From Xiphophorus maculatus (Eukaryota > Chordata > Actinopteri > Cyprinodontiformes > Poeciliidae), in assembly GCF_002775205.1 (NCBI RefSeq), contig NC_036445.1, positions 3,058,802 to 3,122,801 of the forward strand: 64,000 nucleotides of DNA, written 5' to 3'. Position numbers and translations under genes: made by a program. Every line of letters starts with the position of its first letter. The stretch's first letter is position 1. Shown here piece after piece: positions 1 through 12,135 of the stretch. Below the pieces are notes generated by a model. It was not told where the DNA came from and ran no database searches. It was given only the letters and a program-made list of their open reading frames with translations.

Positions 1-52
1 AAAGCAGCATTCCTTACCGTTCTGGTTGGAAAAGAAGTAGTCAAGGAGTAGA

Positions 53-3000
53 ATGGCGTGTCCGTTGCTGTTTTACCTAATCCTGACCACAGTAACTTTT
101 ACAGGTAAACCTGATTCATTCTTTAACGTAAATTAATGTGCAAGGATTAAATACATCTCACTATTATTTTAAAATTTTGTTAATTTTATGAAACTGGACT
201 ATTCATTTGATTAAGGATCGCTGCACCACAAATCAAGACAAAAAAATTTGTACGATGCTTAGAAATACCGATATTAGGATTTTGAACGTTTTTTTTCCCA
301 TAACTAATTAAATATTTAATTCAATTTGACTGATTGTTTAAACTCTCTGATGTGTGTTTCTAGATCCTGTGCACAGCCAAATCATATATGCTTCTGAGAA
401 CCCCGTACCACTGGGTAACAACGTGACCATCATCAGCAACACCAACGTTACCGTGGGAACATGGACATTCAACAACAATCTCCTGGCCTTAATTTACCCT
501 GGAGGGTTTTATTTAAGTAATGCTAAAAGTGGTAAATTAATTTTTGATTCCAACACGTCGTCTCTGACTATAATATCAGCACAACTGGCCGACTCTGGAG
601 TGTACAAGTTAGAACAACTGGATAAGTTTTCTGTTCAGCTGTGGCTGTCGGTCCAAGGTAAGAATACTGAATATTAAATAAGACTCTTATTTAATAAGAG
701 TCTTATTTACTCCCTGGACAATGTCATGTAATTAATGCTACAACTTTGAATGAATAGTATTTCCACAGAAGTGATTTGCAATTCAAATCATTTGTATTGA
801 CAGGGAAACATTTAGTTCTAGTGTGCAAATAACACTTTGGTAATAAATAAACCAGGCAAACCAAAACACAATAACAACCATTTAAACCCCAAATGCAGTG
901 TTTTGTCATGAGACAAGACTTCAAATAAGAGATAAATACAGCTTTTGAATAAATTATACCAAAATGATAGCAGTCTTCAGATATTCGAGACTGCTGTCAA
1001 GGTATTTTTCTCAACTTTTGTTTTTTCTTAGGACACACATGTAACACGGAAACTGGACTTCAGTCATTGTTTAAATATATTTTCCTGATTAATCAAATAT
1101 GTTACTGAGCCAGAGCTGTGCGTATGTGACAAAGGAAAAGACTCGTTTTATCTTTGTAATGAGCAATGAGCATACATGTAATATTATTGCTTTCTCTTTT
1201 CCTTTATTCTGTTTGCATAAACTATGTACAACAATTACACGACTAAACATTAAATGAGATCATGTTTCAAAGCTTTCTACTTTAAATAAAAGCTTTATGA
1301 CTGATTGAAAAAACACAGGTTCCCAGCAAAAACAAGGTCAAAAAAGAGAAAATGTTGGTTATTTTCAAACTCCAAAAATATCAGTAACTTCACTACTTCT
1401 TAAAAATTAATCTGTAAAGACCTTTTCTATAACATAAATATTATTTCAAATAAGATATTGCGTAATACGTCAACCTCCATGATAACATTTCATCCTTAAT
1501 CTCTAATGATAACAGGCATTTTTCCATCATGAGGTCATACTGCCAGGACTAAAGGTTTTGGAGGGCACTATAGGCTAAATGGAAAATGAGAACAACCACT
1601 CAAAACTGACTTGCTATACAAAAGATTTTCTTTTTTATTTATTTCATTTCGAACAATTAGAATTTCACAATTTAACTCACTCTGAGCTTCTTATTTAGGA
1701 GATGCAGTAAATAAATTCAGTTTGAAAACAGTCTTTTGCCTTTGATTTTTGTTATATTTGAGTATTTTATCTATTTTATCAACATGCTTCAAATGTCTTA
1801 CAAAATATCAACAAAACAATGTATTGCTTCTGGTTTAGCTGTCAATATTCAGTATCAATATTCCAGTAACAAACAAATAATGCATTTTGACCTGTGACCA
1901 TGTTTTCCTGAAGAGAAATGTAGAAAAATAAATTTCTTCAGAGAGCTGCTTAACACGTCACCATCTGACCCTCCGTTGTGCCTCATAAGACTTAACAAAA
2001 TAATTTGCGTAGGTTGTAAATCAGGCTGAGGCAAAAAAAGTTGCAACACAAACTTAGCTAAATATTAATCAATAACTTGCTAAGCTTATCCATATGCATT
2101 ATCTGCAGTGTTTTGTTACAGTACACAGTAAAATGTCAGATGAAGCCTGATGGATGTCTTCAAGCAGAAATCAAAACTAAATAACTTTTTTTTTCTCTCT
2201 GCAGAGCCAATTTCAAATGTGACTTTATCAGCACAAAGGACGGATCTGGTGGAGCTCAATGACACAGCAGTCTTCATCTGCTCAGTCTCCAAGGGAACGT
2301 CTTTGTCTTATGAATGGTTGGCAGGAAACTCTACAATATTAAGCCGTGCAGGTGTGCAGCTCAGCAATGGCGGTGCCAATCTTAGCATAGTCGGGCTGAC
2401 CCGCTATGACCAGGGACCATACAGGTGCAATGTGTCCAATGGACTCGGATATGAAGTCAGCCCACCTGTTTATCTGAACATCAGCTGTAAGTTTCATTGA
2501 AAATAAAAATGCATGGGATCATCCTCAAGTAATTGCGACACAAACATGAACTCTTCTTTTGTTGTCTCATCAGACGGTCCAAATAATGCAACCATGACAG
2601 TCGACCCTGTAAACTACATGTACAGATCAGGATCTAACATCACACTGTCATGCTCTGTGAAGTCCAAACCCACAGCAATGGTGCAGTGGATATTTAATGG
2701 AGTCAGCCTTAACCAGTTTGGCTTACAGCTTCACCTGCAGAATGTCAAAGAAAACAACTCAGGAACTTACAAATGTTTATTTCACAACACTGTCACAATG
2801 CTGTTCAGCAGTGACAGTACAGTGATACGAGTGATGGGTAGGTTTTCTCTCTTTATTTAACTTTAGTTCATATTATATTAAGGTGCTCAGGACTAGAAGC
2901 AGGTTATGTTTTATTCTGTAAACTGGAAGTGTGTAAATGAACTAATCTGACACCAGATTAAGTTGGTTGCAGAAATAAGAACCCTGCTACTGACACAAAC

Positions 3001-6000
3001 TTGTACTGTAAAACATGAAACTGAGGTTTGTAGTCTTTAGAGATGCAAGTGGATGCTGTAGAATCCCATGTAGGTCCTAATGACTAAGGTTTCTGGGTCA
3101 TGAGAAATAGCTGAAGGAATCACACTGAAACAGTCACCAGAGTCACAAGAAGACACGACTTTTAAATCCGCTGAGTCATTCGGGTCATTCTGACTTGTCA
3201 CATCTGACTTGTCACATCTGACTTGTCACACCTGACTGCCCTCTGTGTTTAAAATGAGGGTGAAAAGCTGAAGCTTGTCCTGCAGAACTTGCTATCGTGT
3301 GATGGGACATCAGCTTTTGTTTATATTTTACATTTTTTTGAACACTCCGCCCTACATTGTACTGCATCCACCACCCTTTCCATTAACTGTGTTTTATTTA
3401 GGTGTTTTATCCATTAGGCTAATACAGATTTATGGTTTGAGAAGCTCCAGCATATTTTCCTTTGTACTTCAAACTAAACCAGATTTTTGTGACTGACCAT
3501 AATGACGTTAAACACTTTTTACAAAGGATGTTTTCTGCCTGAGCAATTTGCTTTTGTGCTAAGCTAACATTAGCACATTTACCCTGTGATTAGATATGAC
3601 TAAAATATTCTTAATTCACTTCCAGTTAACCATGTAAGAACAGAACATACTGAAAATGTTATGTTGCTTCATAAACTGTGTTTTGCTTTAAACACCATAA
3701 AGTTAAGTAATTTGTGCTTTAACTCTTAACACTGCTGTTTAAGATATTTAAGCTCAATGCAGAGTGGGTCACATGACACAAACAGTGCGCATCTCTTGAG
3801 TCTTAGGTGACTGATCCTAATTTTTCCATTTTCAATTAATAAATAAATGAGCGTTACCGTTTTATCAATCAGAGAGCAATGAAAACTTTAATATAAATGC
3901 AGAAGTAGTAGTTTATAATGACAAATTGTCCAAAAACATATAGGATCATTAACTCAGTTATATGTGTGTATTCAAGCCACCTCTATACTCCTTCTCTTAC
4001 AGATCCATTATCAGCAGTGGACGTTAGTATTACTGGTAGACCAGCAATACTAGATGAGGCGTTTACTCTCCAGTGTGGAGCGACTGGACCTGTTGGCAGC
4101 ATCCAGTGGTGGAAAAATGGCAGCCTAATTGCTCCTGACAATAGAACCATGTTTGGCAACAACAACAAGACTCTGACTCTTAAACCAGTCCGATTTTCTG
4201 ACCGTGGACTCTACAGGTGTCACGTTTTTAATCTCGTGAGCGACATGACCAGCGGTCCCTTCGCTGTTGTAGTCAACTGTAAGAACCAGATTTTTGGTCT
4301 TTATTACTCAAGATGAATCAAATACAATTCTGTGAAAAGGTGTTTGTCTCCTTACAGATTGAATCTGTTTGTGCTATTTTAAAACAATAAATTATTCAGA
4401 TATCAAACAAAGAAAATAGAAAAGGGCAGATTTCAAATGAATATTTTGTGTATCAAGGGGAAAAAAGCTGTTCAGATACAATTATAAATCTGAACACACT
4501 ATCAAGTCTACTTCTGAGTGGCTCAAGAACAAAATAAAGTTCTTTAGTGGCCTAGTCAAAGTTTTGACTTAATTGTAATAGAGATGCGGTGGCATTGTCA
4601 GTAACTACAAACAGCAAATGTTTGATGGTAGTGTTGTCCAAGCTTATCAACTGGTGGCTCAACCATTTGATAAGCTTGCAAACCAATAACTTTTTCTTAT
4701 CAGGCGAGGCTACATTGTATATTTATTTGGGATATCTTTATCTGATATTCGATTTATTTGATAAAACACTTAAATGTAACTAAAAATCAAAAATAGAAAA
4801 AGTATGTAAGGGGAAAAATATGTTTTCAGATGACTAGATAATAAAAATAAATATAATTTTGTAACGTAGATGCCTTCATACAGGTAACTAGATACTTGCT
4901 TTGAGAAAGGATGCTAAATGTCTATAAGTTTCACTGGCAGGTTTTCAGGGTCCAATACAGTTATTGTATTTTTTCAGATGGACCAATGATGCCAACTGTA
5001 ACGGGACCAAATGTGGTGAAGTCAGGAAACACTGTTACGTTCAAGTGCTCAGCAGAATCTGTTCCACCGAGTCTCTACCAATGGCACTTCAATGGTTCTG
5101 TGGTCTCCGACATGTCTGAGTATACAACACCTTCACTCACCGAAGAAATGAGCGGCGCATACATCTGCATGGCCTTAAACAACATCACAGGGAAGAACAG
5201 CACTGCCAGCATAATGCTTACAGTTGTTGGTGAGACTTTAAATGTTCCTATTATGCCATTATTTTACTTTATACAAAGAGATAAGATTGTTTCAGAGAAT
5301 AATGGATGAAGTTTCTCAGATACTAATTTAACTGTTGGGGGCCCTGCTTTTGTTTCAGATCCAATACAAAATGTAACAGTACAAGCACAGAATGATTCCG
5401 CCATCGAGGGTAATCCACATGTTTTAACTTGCGATATAATTGGTCCGGCTGATAATATTTACTGGATGGAGAATGGTGAGCCATTATATTCGGATAACAG
5501 AACCGGTTTCTTCATGAATAACATGACCGTCAAATTTACGGCATTGAAGCGTTCTGATACCGGAAACTACCAATGTCTTGCAATTAATGCGGTGGGAAAC
5601 ATGACCAGTGATCCTTACAAACTGCTTGTCACCTGTACGTAAGCAAAGTTTATGTCCCATATTTTAAACTATAGTCAAACATTTAGTTGTAATTTAGTTA
5701 AATACTTCTATTTAAATTTTTTCAGATGGACCAGACACGGCAGAAACTATTGGACCCAATGTTGCCAAGACAGGAGACAATGTTACACTCACATGCTGGG
5801 CAGATTCAGCTCCCCTGAGCCTCTACCAATGGCACTTCAATGGTGTTTTGGTCTCCAACATGTCTGAGTATATGACACCTTCTCTCACTGAAGAAATGAG
5901 CGGGGAGTACACCTGTACTGCCATCAACAGCATCTCTGGAAAAAACAGCACTGCCAGCATAATGCTTAAAGTTATTGGTGAGATTTAGATTGATATTTTA

Positions 6001-9000
6001 TCTTCTGTTTTTCTTGGGAAGAAAAGCAACCGACAAGAACTCTAACAACTGTGAATTTTGTTGTTTTTATTTAGCTCCAATACAAAATGTTCAAGTCGAA
6101 GCTCAGATGAATCTCGCAGTTGAAGGTCATCCTTATAATTTAACCTGCAGTGTAAACGGAGCTGTTGACAATATTTATTGGATGAGAAATGGTGAAAAAC
6201 TGAATCCAGACAACAGAACTATGATCTTCATGGAAAATATAACAATGAGTTTCATGAGCATGCAGCGTAATGATGCTGGAAACTACACATGCATGGCTGC
6301 TAATGCTGTAGGAAACATGACCAGCAAACCCTTCATGCTCCTTGTCAACTGTAAGTAAAACATGATGATGACAACAACAAGCTCTTTTGTCATCCTAAAG
6401 TTGTCAACAACTAAGATTAATGTTTTCAGATGGACCAGAGATGCAAGTCATCACGGGACCAACAGCAGTAAAGACAGGGGACAATGCCACACTCAGATGC
6501 CACGCAAAGTCGGTTCCCCCAAGTCTCTACCAATGGCACTTCAATGGTTCTCTGGTCTCCATCATGTCAGAGTATATGACACCTCCTCTCACTGAAGAGA
6601 AGAGTGTAAAGTATACGTGTACGGCCTTCAACAACGTCACTGAAAAAACCAGCACTGCCAGCATAACAATCACAATTATTGGTAAGATGACGTAGATGCA
6701 GGTTATGTAAAACATGATTTGATCAACGTCATTAAACAAGGAGGACTAAGGCCTGTTTTTAACTAATTTATGTCCTGTTTCCTTTTCAGCATCAATTAAA
6801 AATGTACAAATAGATACACCAACATCGGATGCTTTGGAAGGTTACTCGTATAATTTAACATGCAATGTAACTGAAACTGTGGATAATATTTACTGGATGA
6901 AAAATGGTGAACAATTGCATCCAGACAACAGCACTGTTTTCTCTATGGACAACAAGACAGTCATGTTTATGCCAGTGGATCGTTATGATGCTGGAGACTA
7001 TGAATGCATGGCTATGAATGCTGTTGGAAACCTGACAAGCAGAGCTTACATGCTTCAGGTCAACTGTAAGTGGAATATTTAAATTTATATATTTATGTAC
7101 TGACAATGTCTATTCTGTTGTGCATGATACAGAGTTGTCCTGCCTTACATTATATCTAACTAAAACTGTATTTTTTGGTCAGTTAGAATCACAAATAATG
7201 TTTCTATTTGCTAAATGTCTGAAAAACAGGAGAGAAAAGACTTTTGCTTACAGAACTGAGCTAAAAAGTAACAAAAACATTTTAGGTGTAAGTTAGGGTT
7301 AAAAAAGGTTTTGTAATATTGTCAACATTTTATCACACGTTAAAAATTGGGGGAAAAAAGAAATTTACAATGCGACTGTTGATGTTTTGCAGTTGGACCA
7401 GATAAACCCAAAATTGATGGGCCGAATTTTGGGGAAGAAGGACGAAACGCGGTTTTCAACTGTTCTGCCGCATCGATGCCTCCCAGCACCTACAGTTGGT
7501 GGTTTAATGACTCCATGATGGCCGATACCTCTGAGTTCACAGCTGGGCCTCTATCTTTCAACATGAATGGCTCATATACATGTATGGCCCACAATAGTGT
7601 GACAGGAAAGAACAGCACAACCTCGACAATGCTCACCGTTATAGGTATTAAATCCTGAATTAAAGTGTAAAATAACAAAATTTACATTTTAACATAATTT
7701 ATTCAAATATAACAATGTTGACTATGATGCTAAAGCCCTACATAACTCCTAACCTCTTTTTTCCCCCTATTTTGTACTTACAGAAGCAATAAATTCAGTG
7801 ATGATTCAAAGCAATTCGACTCCAATAAGCAATGAAAACTTTACCCTCACATGTCACGTTGTTGGGCCCTATGACGCCCTCTACTGGATGAAAGATGACA
7901 TGAAGCTCAACCTGAATGCCTCCGACCCAGTCTCATCCATGTACATTACTGAAGAGAACGTTCTGCACTTCACCCCACTGACAACACAGAGTAACGGGAC
8001 CTATCAGTGTATCGCTACCAACAGGGCTGCTAATCATACGAGTCCACAGTACAAACTTCTTGTAAACTGTAAGTATCACAGAAAGTTGAGTGTTATATTT
8101 TATAATCTTTTAGAAAATGTGAATTGTTTTCAATGTTGAATCATGAACAACTTTAGTTTGGTATTGTTGCCAATACAAGGATATAACCTTTTATCTCTAA
8201 AACAGACTTAATTATTTAAGGAATATTTTCAACAAGGTGTCAGAAATCCTCCTGTGAGACTTTGGTCCATATAAAGAAAATAGTAATAGCGGTAACTTGG
8301 GGACAGGAGAAGACCAGTTTGAGATAATTTAGCTTTTTTGACAGTGCATCATCCTGCTGGAAGTAGCCATAGGGATATACTGTGGTCTTTAAAGGATGAA
8401 CACAGACAGCAAAAATATACCTCGGATTTTAATGATGCTCAAATGATAAAAAATGTTGTGTCAATGCTCCACTTCCCAACTTTGCTTTCACGTTTTTAAA
8501 TTAAATTCCAACCCTAGAATCTGAATGTTGAATGATCCATTTTTAAGAATGGATCTGTTTTCAAAACACTAAATGTGTGAATAGTTTTGTGTTCTTAGCT
8601 AAAAGAACCAGAATGCTTTATTGTTATTGCACAGAAGCACAACAAAATTTCAGGAGTATCTGTGTGGTCTTCTGCTTCAAGGTCTGATGTGTTGTGCGTT
8701 TAGAAAAGATATTTTAAATACTTTGTATAACTAGTATTTTGCATATTTATATATGTTTTTCGTTAGAGCGTCTCTATCATTTTAAACTGCCCAGCCTGCC
8801 GTGACATCAACAAAGATTTTTTCCCCTGTAATTTGAAAATAATTCTTATAGATCAGATATTTGTGAAGTACTCAGACTAAGTACTGAGTACTTAATCTGA
8901 GTAAGTTACTTCAATCCCTTCTCTACCTTGCTATGATGCTCAGCTGGAACCAAGTATAGATGCTTAAAATCTTTTGAGTTGCTACCTTGTGGTTTTGACT

Positions 9001-9786
9001 GATTTACGTTTAGCGTGTGAACAGGTATGCCTAACATATTGGCCATATTTGAGTTGGAAAAGGGTAATTTAAAGTTACTTTGGGGATTTTGTTTCAAAAA
9101 ACTAACCTACAGTATGAACGTATTTAACATATTATTTATTTTTGCAGATGGTCCTTTGAATATAAACATTTCTGGTCCAGAGTCAGCAAAAGATGGCGCC
9201 TCTGTGTCTCTGACATGCACCACTGAGTCTTATCCGGAGTGTGACTTCCACTGGTTCTTAAATAATCAATCATCTCCTCTTAAGAACGGATCTGTTTTCA
9301 GTTTCACTGCAACTAGAGGACCAGCAGCGAAATACATATGCATCGCAACAAACCCAGTGACAAACATCACAATGAAGCAAACTAAAGATTTTACTATTCA
9401 AGGTGAGTAAGTCTTACTGGCCCAACCACCTTAAACCGTTTTGTCATGGTAGTGTCAACAGTCTTGGTGGGAAAGGCTTTAAAGCCAATTTTTTCTGAGA
9501 ATGACGCAGGATTTTTTTAAAATTAAAATACTTTGCAGAGACTTTATTCTTAAAGACTTCACTATAAATTATAACCTTGATATATAGATGCTTAGATACT
9601 TATCAAAAAGGGTGTCAAAGAAATGTGAAAAATGTGTAATTATTTAATATTTTTTACAATCTAGTAACATTTCTGTTTAATTCTCTTTTTTTATCAGATC
9701 ATGCCTCTGCAAACCACATCACAAACAAAGGAGCTGTGCTGCTCATGGGTTTGTTTTCTGTCCTTGTTCACCTGCTCCTCCTTTGA
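53..9786 (+). CDS. CEACAM-family-like cell-surface glycoprotein, 13 Ig domains, GPI-anchored
   Basis: Fifteen coding exons: 53-104, 364-657, 2205-2486, 2574-2837, 4003-4278, 4978-5229, 5359-5634, 5726-5977, 6075-6350, 6430-6681, 6790-7065, 7393-7644, 7784-8068, 9148-9402 and 9698-9786. All introns are phase 1, giving about 1210 residues. Exon 1 encodes a signal peptide. Exon 2 encodes a V-like N domain with no cysteine, as in CEACAM N domains. The next twelve exons alternate between an A-type Ig domain (C..DNIYWM.NGE...DAG.Y.C.A.NAVGN.TS) and a B-type (YGP...C..ESVPPSLYQWHFNGS...Y.C.A.NN.TG.NSTAS), making six A-B pairs. The last exon gives a short polar stretch and a hydrophobic end with no cytoplasmic tail, the form of a GPI-attachment signal. 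There are many N-x-S/T sites. Family knowledge: CEACAMs mediate adhesion and pathogen binding at epithelia. No ITIM or transmembrane-plus-tail exon is seen, so inhibitory signalling is not expected. The specific orthologue is uncertain. Confidence 0.85.
675..709. repeat. Perfect AT-rich hairpin just inside intron 2 of the CEACAM-like gene
   Basis: Two 16-base arms (675-690 and 694-709) are exact reverse complements around a 3-base loop, starting 17 bases after the exon 2 splice donor. It could be a small palindromic insertion or a structure affecting donor use. Seen directly; function unknown. Confidence 0.7.
3190..3238. repeat. Short tandem repeat, 14-bp unit
   Basis: Three consecutive copies of CTGACTTGTCACAT (the third ends in C) are followed by a partial unit. 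They lie in the intron between the second and third A-type Ig exons of the CEACAM-like gene. The rest of that intron (2838-4002) shows nothing else that can be supported. Confidence 0.8.
4323..4665 (+). mobile_element. Decayed Tc1/mariner-like fragment in a CEACAM-like gene intron
   Basis: The left part resembles the common fish repeat beginning 'gtgaaaaggtgtttg..cc'. Around 4520-4600 a translated stretch recalls the Tc1 transposase C-terminal signature (W-P-S-Q-S-x-D-L-x-x-I-E at about 4549-4583). It is old and non-coding. Boundaries are approximate and the assignment rests on recognition by eye. Confidence 0.5.
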
Positions 9787-10370
9787 GTCCTGGCTGACAG
9801 AAAACTTGCTCCTGCTAAAGCCTTCAACAACAATCTCACAATGTTACTACTGAAATGACACAACAATCTCTATGTTTGGGTTAAAATTGAATAATCTATA
9901 TGATTCTCCTGTTCTATCACTGTTGTTAATTTTGTTATTGGCTTGTACCATGTGCAAACATAGTACAAGGCATATCTGTACTGTTTTGCAATAATAGTCA
10001 TGAGTGTAATTCTTTTAAATAGCCTGCAAATCCTGCAGTACAAATTACAGATTCTTCACATTTAATACCTGACCTTTTCCTTAGATAACCAATTAATCAT
10101 TAATTAATTATCATATTTAATGTAAGACATTGTTATTACACACTTATTTGCTGCTTTTTACTTGCTAATAAACAAAATAAACAGAAAAATTGATTATAGA
10201 GACTTTATTGAAGAGGTTATAACAACGTTGTGGTAACATGATCAGTCTGTCTGCAAAATGTAATCAGCACTTTGTTTAAAATGTAAAATATGTATGCATA
10301 AAAAAAATTAAAAGATTACATAATAGTAATAAAGTATGTATTATTACATGCCACAGGGAGGCATCGTTGC

Positions 10371-11114
10371 TCAGAGAGGGCTAGATTGATGTTGGTGTTT
10401 TTGTTGCTTCGAATTGCACCTACTCGGGTTCTTGCATATCTTCTTGCACTGGTCCCCTAGTTTTTACAACAAATAAATGAATAGAGAAAAAAAAGTAATT
10501 TATTTGTGGGATATTTAAAATCATGCACTTTATTTTGTGTTTATACAAAACTGTGAGGAACTCACATTGTCCACGGTCGTACTGGCAAATTGTTTTTTCT
10601 GACCCGTTTCCTGTTGCAGCAGCTGGAGGGGAAAAGAAAAAAGGTGAACGAATTAGGCTAACATACTTTCTTTATTTGTAGTATCAGTCTTCAATAATAG
10701 ACTTGTCTCACTTTTACAGCGACAGTTTCTTTTCTTGGGATTTTTGGAGTGGGTTGAACGTGAAGTTATCTTATGGAGTCCATCAGCAAATACTGTAACA
10801 AATAAAAATGCAAAGTAAAGTAAAAGAAAAATTGAGTTTTATAATTACTGACTTGTTTGGGAAAAAAAATCAACTCTGCATACCGTCAGTATTTGGCCCA
10901 TCAACCAGCGACTCTTCCTTAATCTTAGAAAGACCTAGGAAGAGAAAAGATATCTATAAAGTAAAAATAAAGCATCAAAACATCTCACAAGAACACAACC
11001 AACATTTGAAAGGACTATAAATTTACATATACAGTATAAAGATACAGTACCTTGGCCATAGTCAATCAGAATGAGCAATCCAAGCCCAAGCAGCAAAATC
11101 TGTTGTGGCCCCAT
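10371..11114 (-). CDS. Candidate fish CXCL17-like secreted basic peptide, five exons
   Basis: Coding exons in transcript order: 11114-11051, 10934-10884, 10792-10712, 10622-10566 and 10456-10371. Every junction is GT-AG and every intron phase 1; the inner exons are 51, 81 and 57 nt, so the phase never changes. The product is 112 residues. It has a signal peptide (MGPQQILLLGLGLLILI), an acidic propeptide-like segment (about residues 22-40) and a Lys/Arg-rich stretch ending PKKRNCRCK. Six cysteines lie at about residues 62, 64, 78, 88, 92 and 98, and the C-terminus is HQHQSSPL. Human CXCL17 is 119 residues (from memory), also basic with six cysteines and CxC pairs, and ends Leu-Pro-Leu. In mammals CXCL17 sits between CEACAM1 and LIPE/CNFN, and here the gene lies between a CEACAM-like gene and pafah1b3/prr19/cnfn. 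Position, size and C-terminal X-Pro-X support the call. Residue identity is low, so another small secreted peptide is possible. It is convergent with the CEACAM-like gene; a poly(A) signal in this sense lies near 10204. Confidence 0.55.
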
Positions 11115-11222
11115 GTTGTTGTGAAGTCAGGATCTTCAGTTTGTTCAGTAAAAGAAATCCGGCTCTTGCTCTTAACTACAGTTTCAGGAAGGCAAAAAAG
11201 ACCCACAGCAGTTCACCTGGCT

Positions 11223-11233
11223 CCTTATAAAGG
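11223..11233 (-). promoter_or_regulatory. TATA-box-like element of the CXCL17-like gene
   Basis: The palindrome CCTTTATAAGG lies about 110 bp upstream of the ATG at 11114, leaving room for a 5' leader of about 80 nt. Inducible, tissue-restricted chemokine genes often have TATA promoters. Inference from spacing only. Confidence 0.45.
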
Positions 11234-11909
11234 TTGGTGTTTGTGTCTGAAATCACATCCGCAGTACATTCATCCCCAGCCAGCAGGACGAAGCCTGTCC
11301 CACCCATCATTTTTTGAGAAGGGACGTGAACACTTGCCAAGAAATCTTATCTGGTTTGAGTAATAGCTTGTAGCTGTGGGAAAATAGCAGCTTAAACTGA
11401 CCTGAAATACGAAACCTTGGAATTTGTTCATTAAAAGATTAACCTGTGATCATATTACTTTTGATCTTTGGGTGTTGAAATCATTGATTATAAATTACAT
11501 TAGTGTGTGCTCATCTTGTTTATTTTTGAGACTTGCTTTAAAGCGTCATGAAAAAATCATCTGCTTTAGGATACAACTTAAATTTGATCATGGTTTCAGA
11601 TCCAGCAGTCACCATGTCGGCTGACTGAAGTGGGCCGATGGATTAACCGCTGTCATGTAAATCTGACATGGACTTACTGTTATTGAAGTATTGAATTCAA
11701 GCTTATGCTTCATTTAATCAGTTAGAATTTCAATAATTTTAGCATTATTTTACAGTGTGAAATAAAATTGTCCTTGATTTCTTTCTATATCTGGTTATGT
11801 TTTGCTGTTATATCAAAAGACATTGGTTAACATTTTCAGCCAAAGTTATTAAAACCTGTTGGGGAGGTTTTAAAGGACCCCTGTTCTGGACTTCTGGGTC
11901 ACTTTAATG

Positions 11910-12135
11910 CAGGGGTGTCAAACTCCAGTCCTCAAGGGCCGGTGTCCTGCAGTTTTTAGATGTGCCACAGGTACAAAACACTGGAATGAAATGACTTAAT
12001 TGCCTCCTCCTTGTGTAGATCAGTTCTCCAGAGCCTTGCTAATGACCTAATTATTCCATTCAGGTGTGGTGCAGCAGAGGCACATCTAAAAGTTGCAGGA
12101 CAGCGGCCCTCGAGGACTGGAGTTTGACACCCCTG
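11910..12135. mobile_element. hAT-type MITE, complete, with 8-bp target-site duplication
   Basis: The element begins CAGGGGTGTCAAACTCCAGT and ends with the reverse complement. Inverted termini of about 40 bp have only a few mismatches. It is flanked on both sides by the same 8 bases, CTTTAATG (11902-11909 and 12136-12143), the TSD length expected of hAT transposases. There is no coding capacity. It lies in the intergenic stretch 11115-14407, where nothing else could be supported. Confidence 0.9.

Noticed and set aside
11052-11363. + strand ORF over the CXCL17-like first exon
   Set aside because: The minus strand carries a signal peptide, splice sites and TATA element; this frame is the antisense reading.
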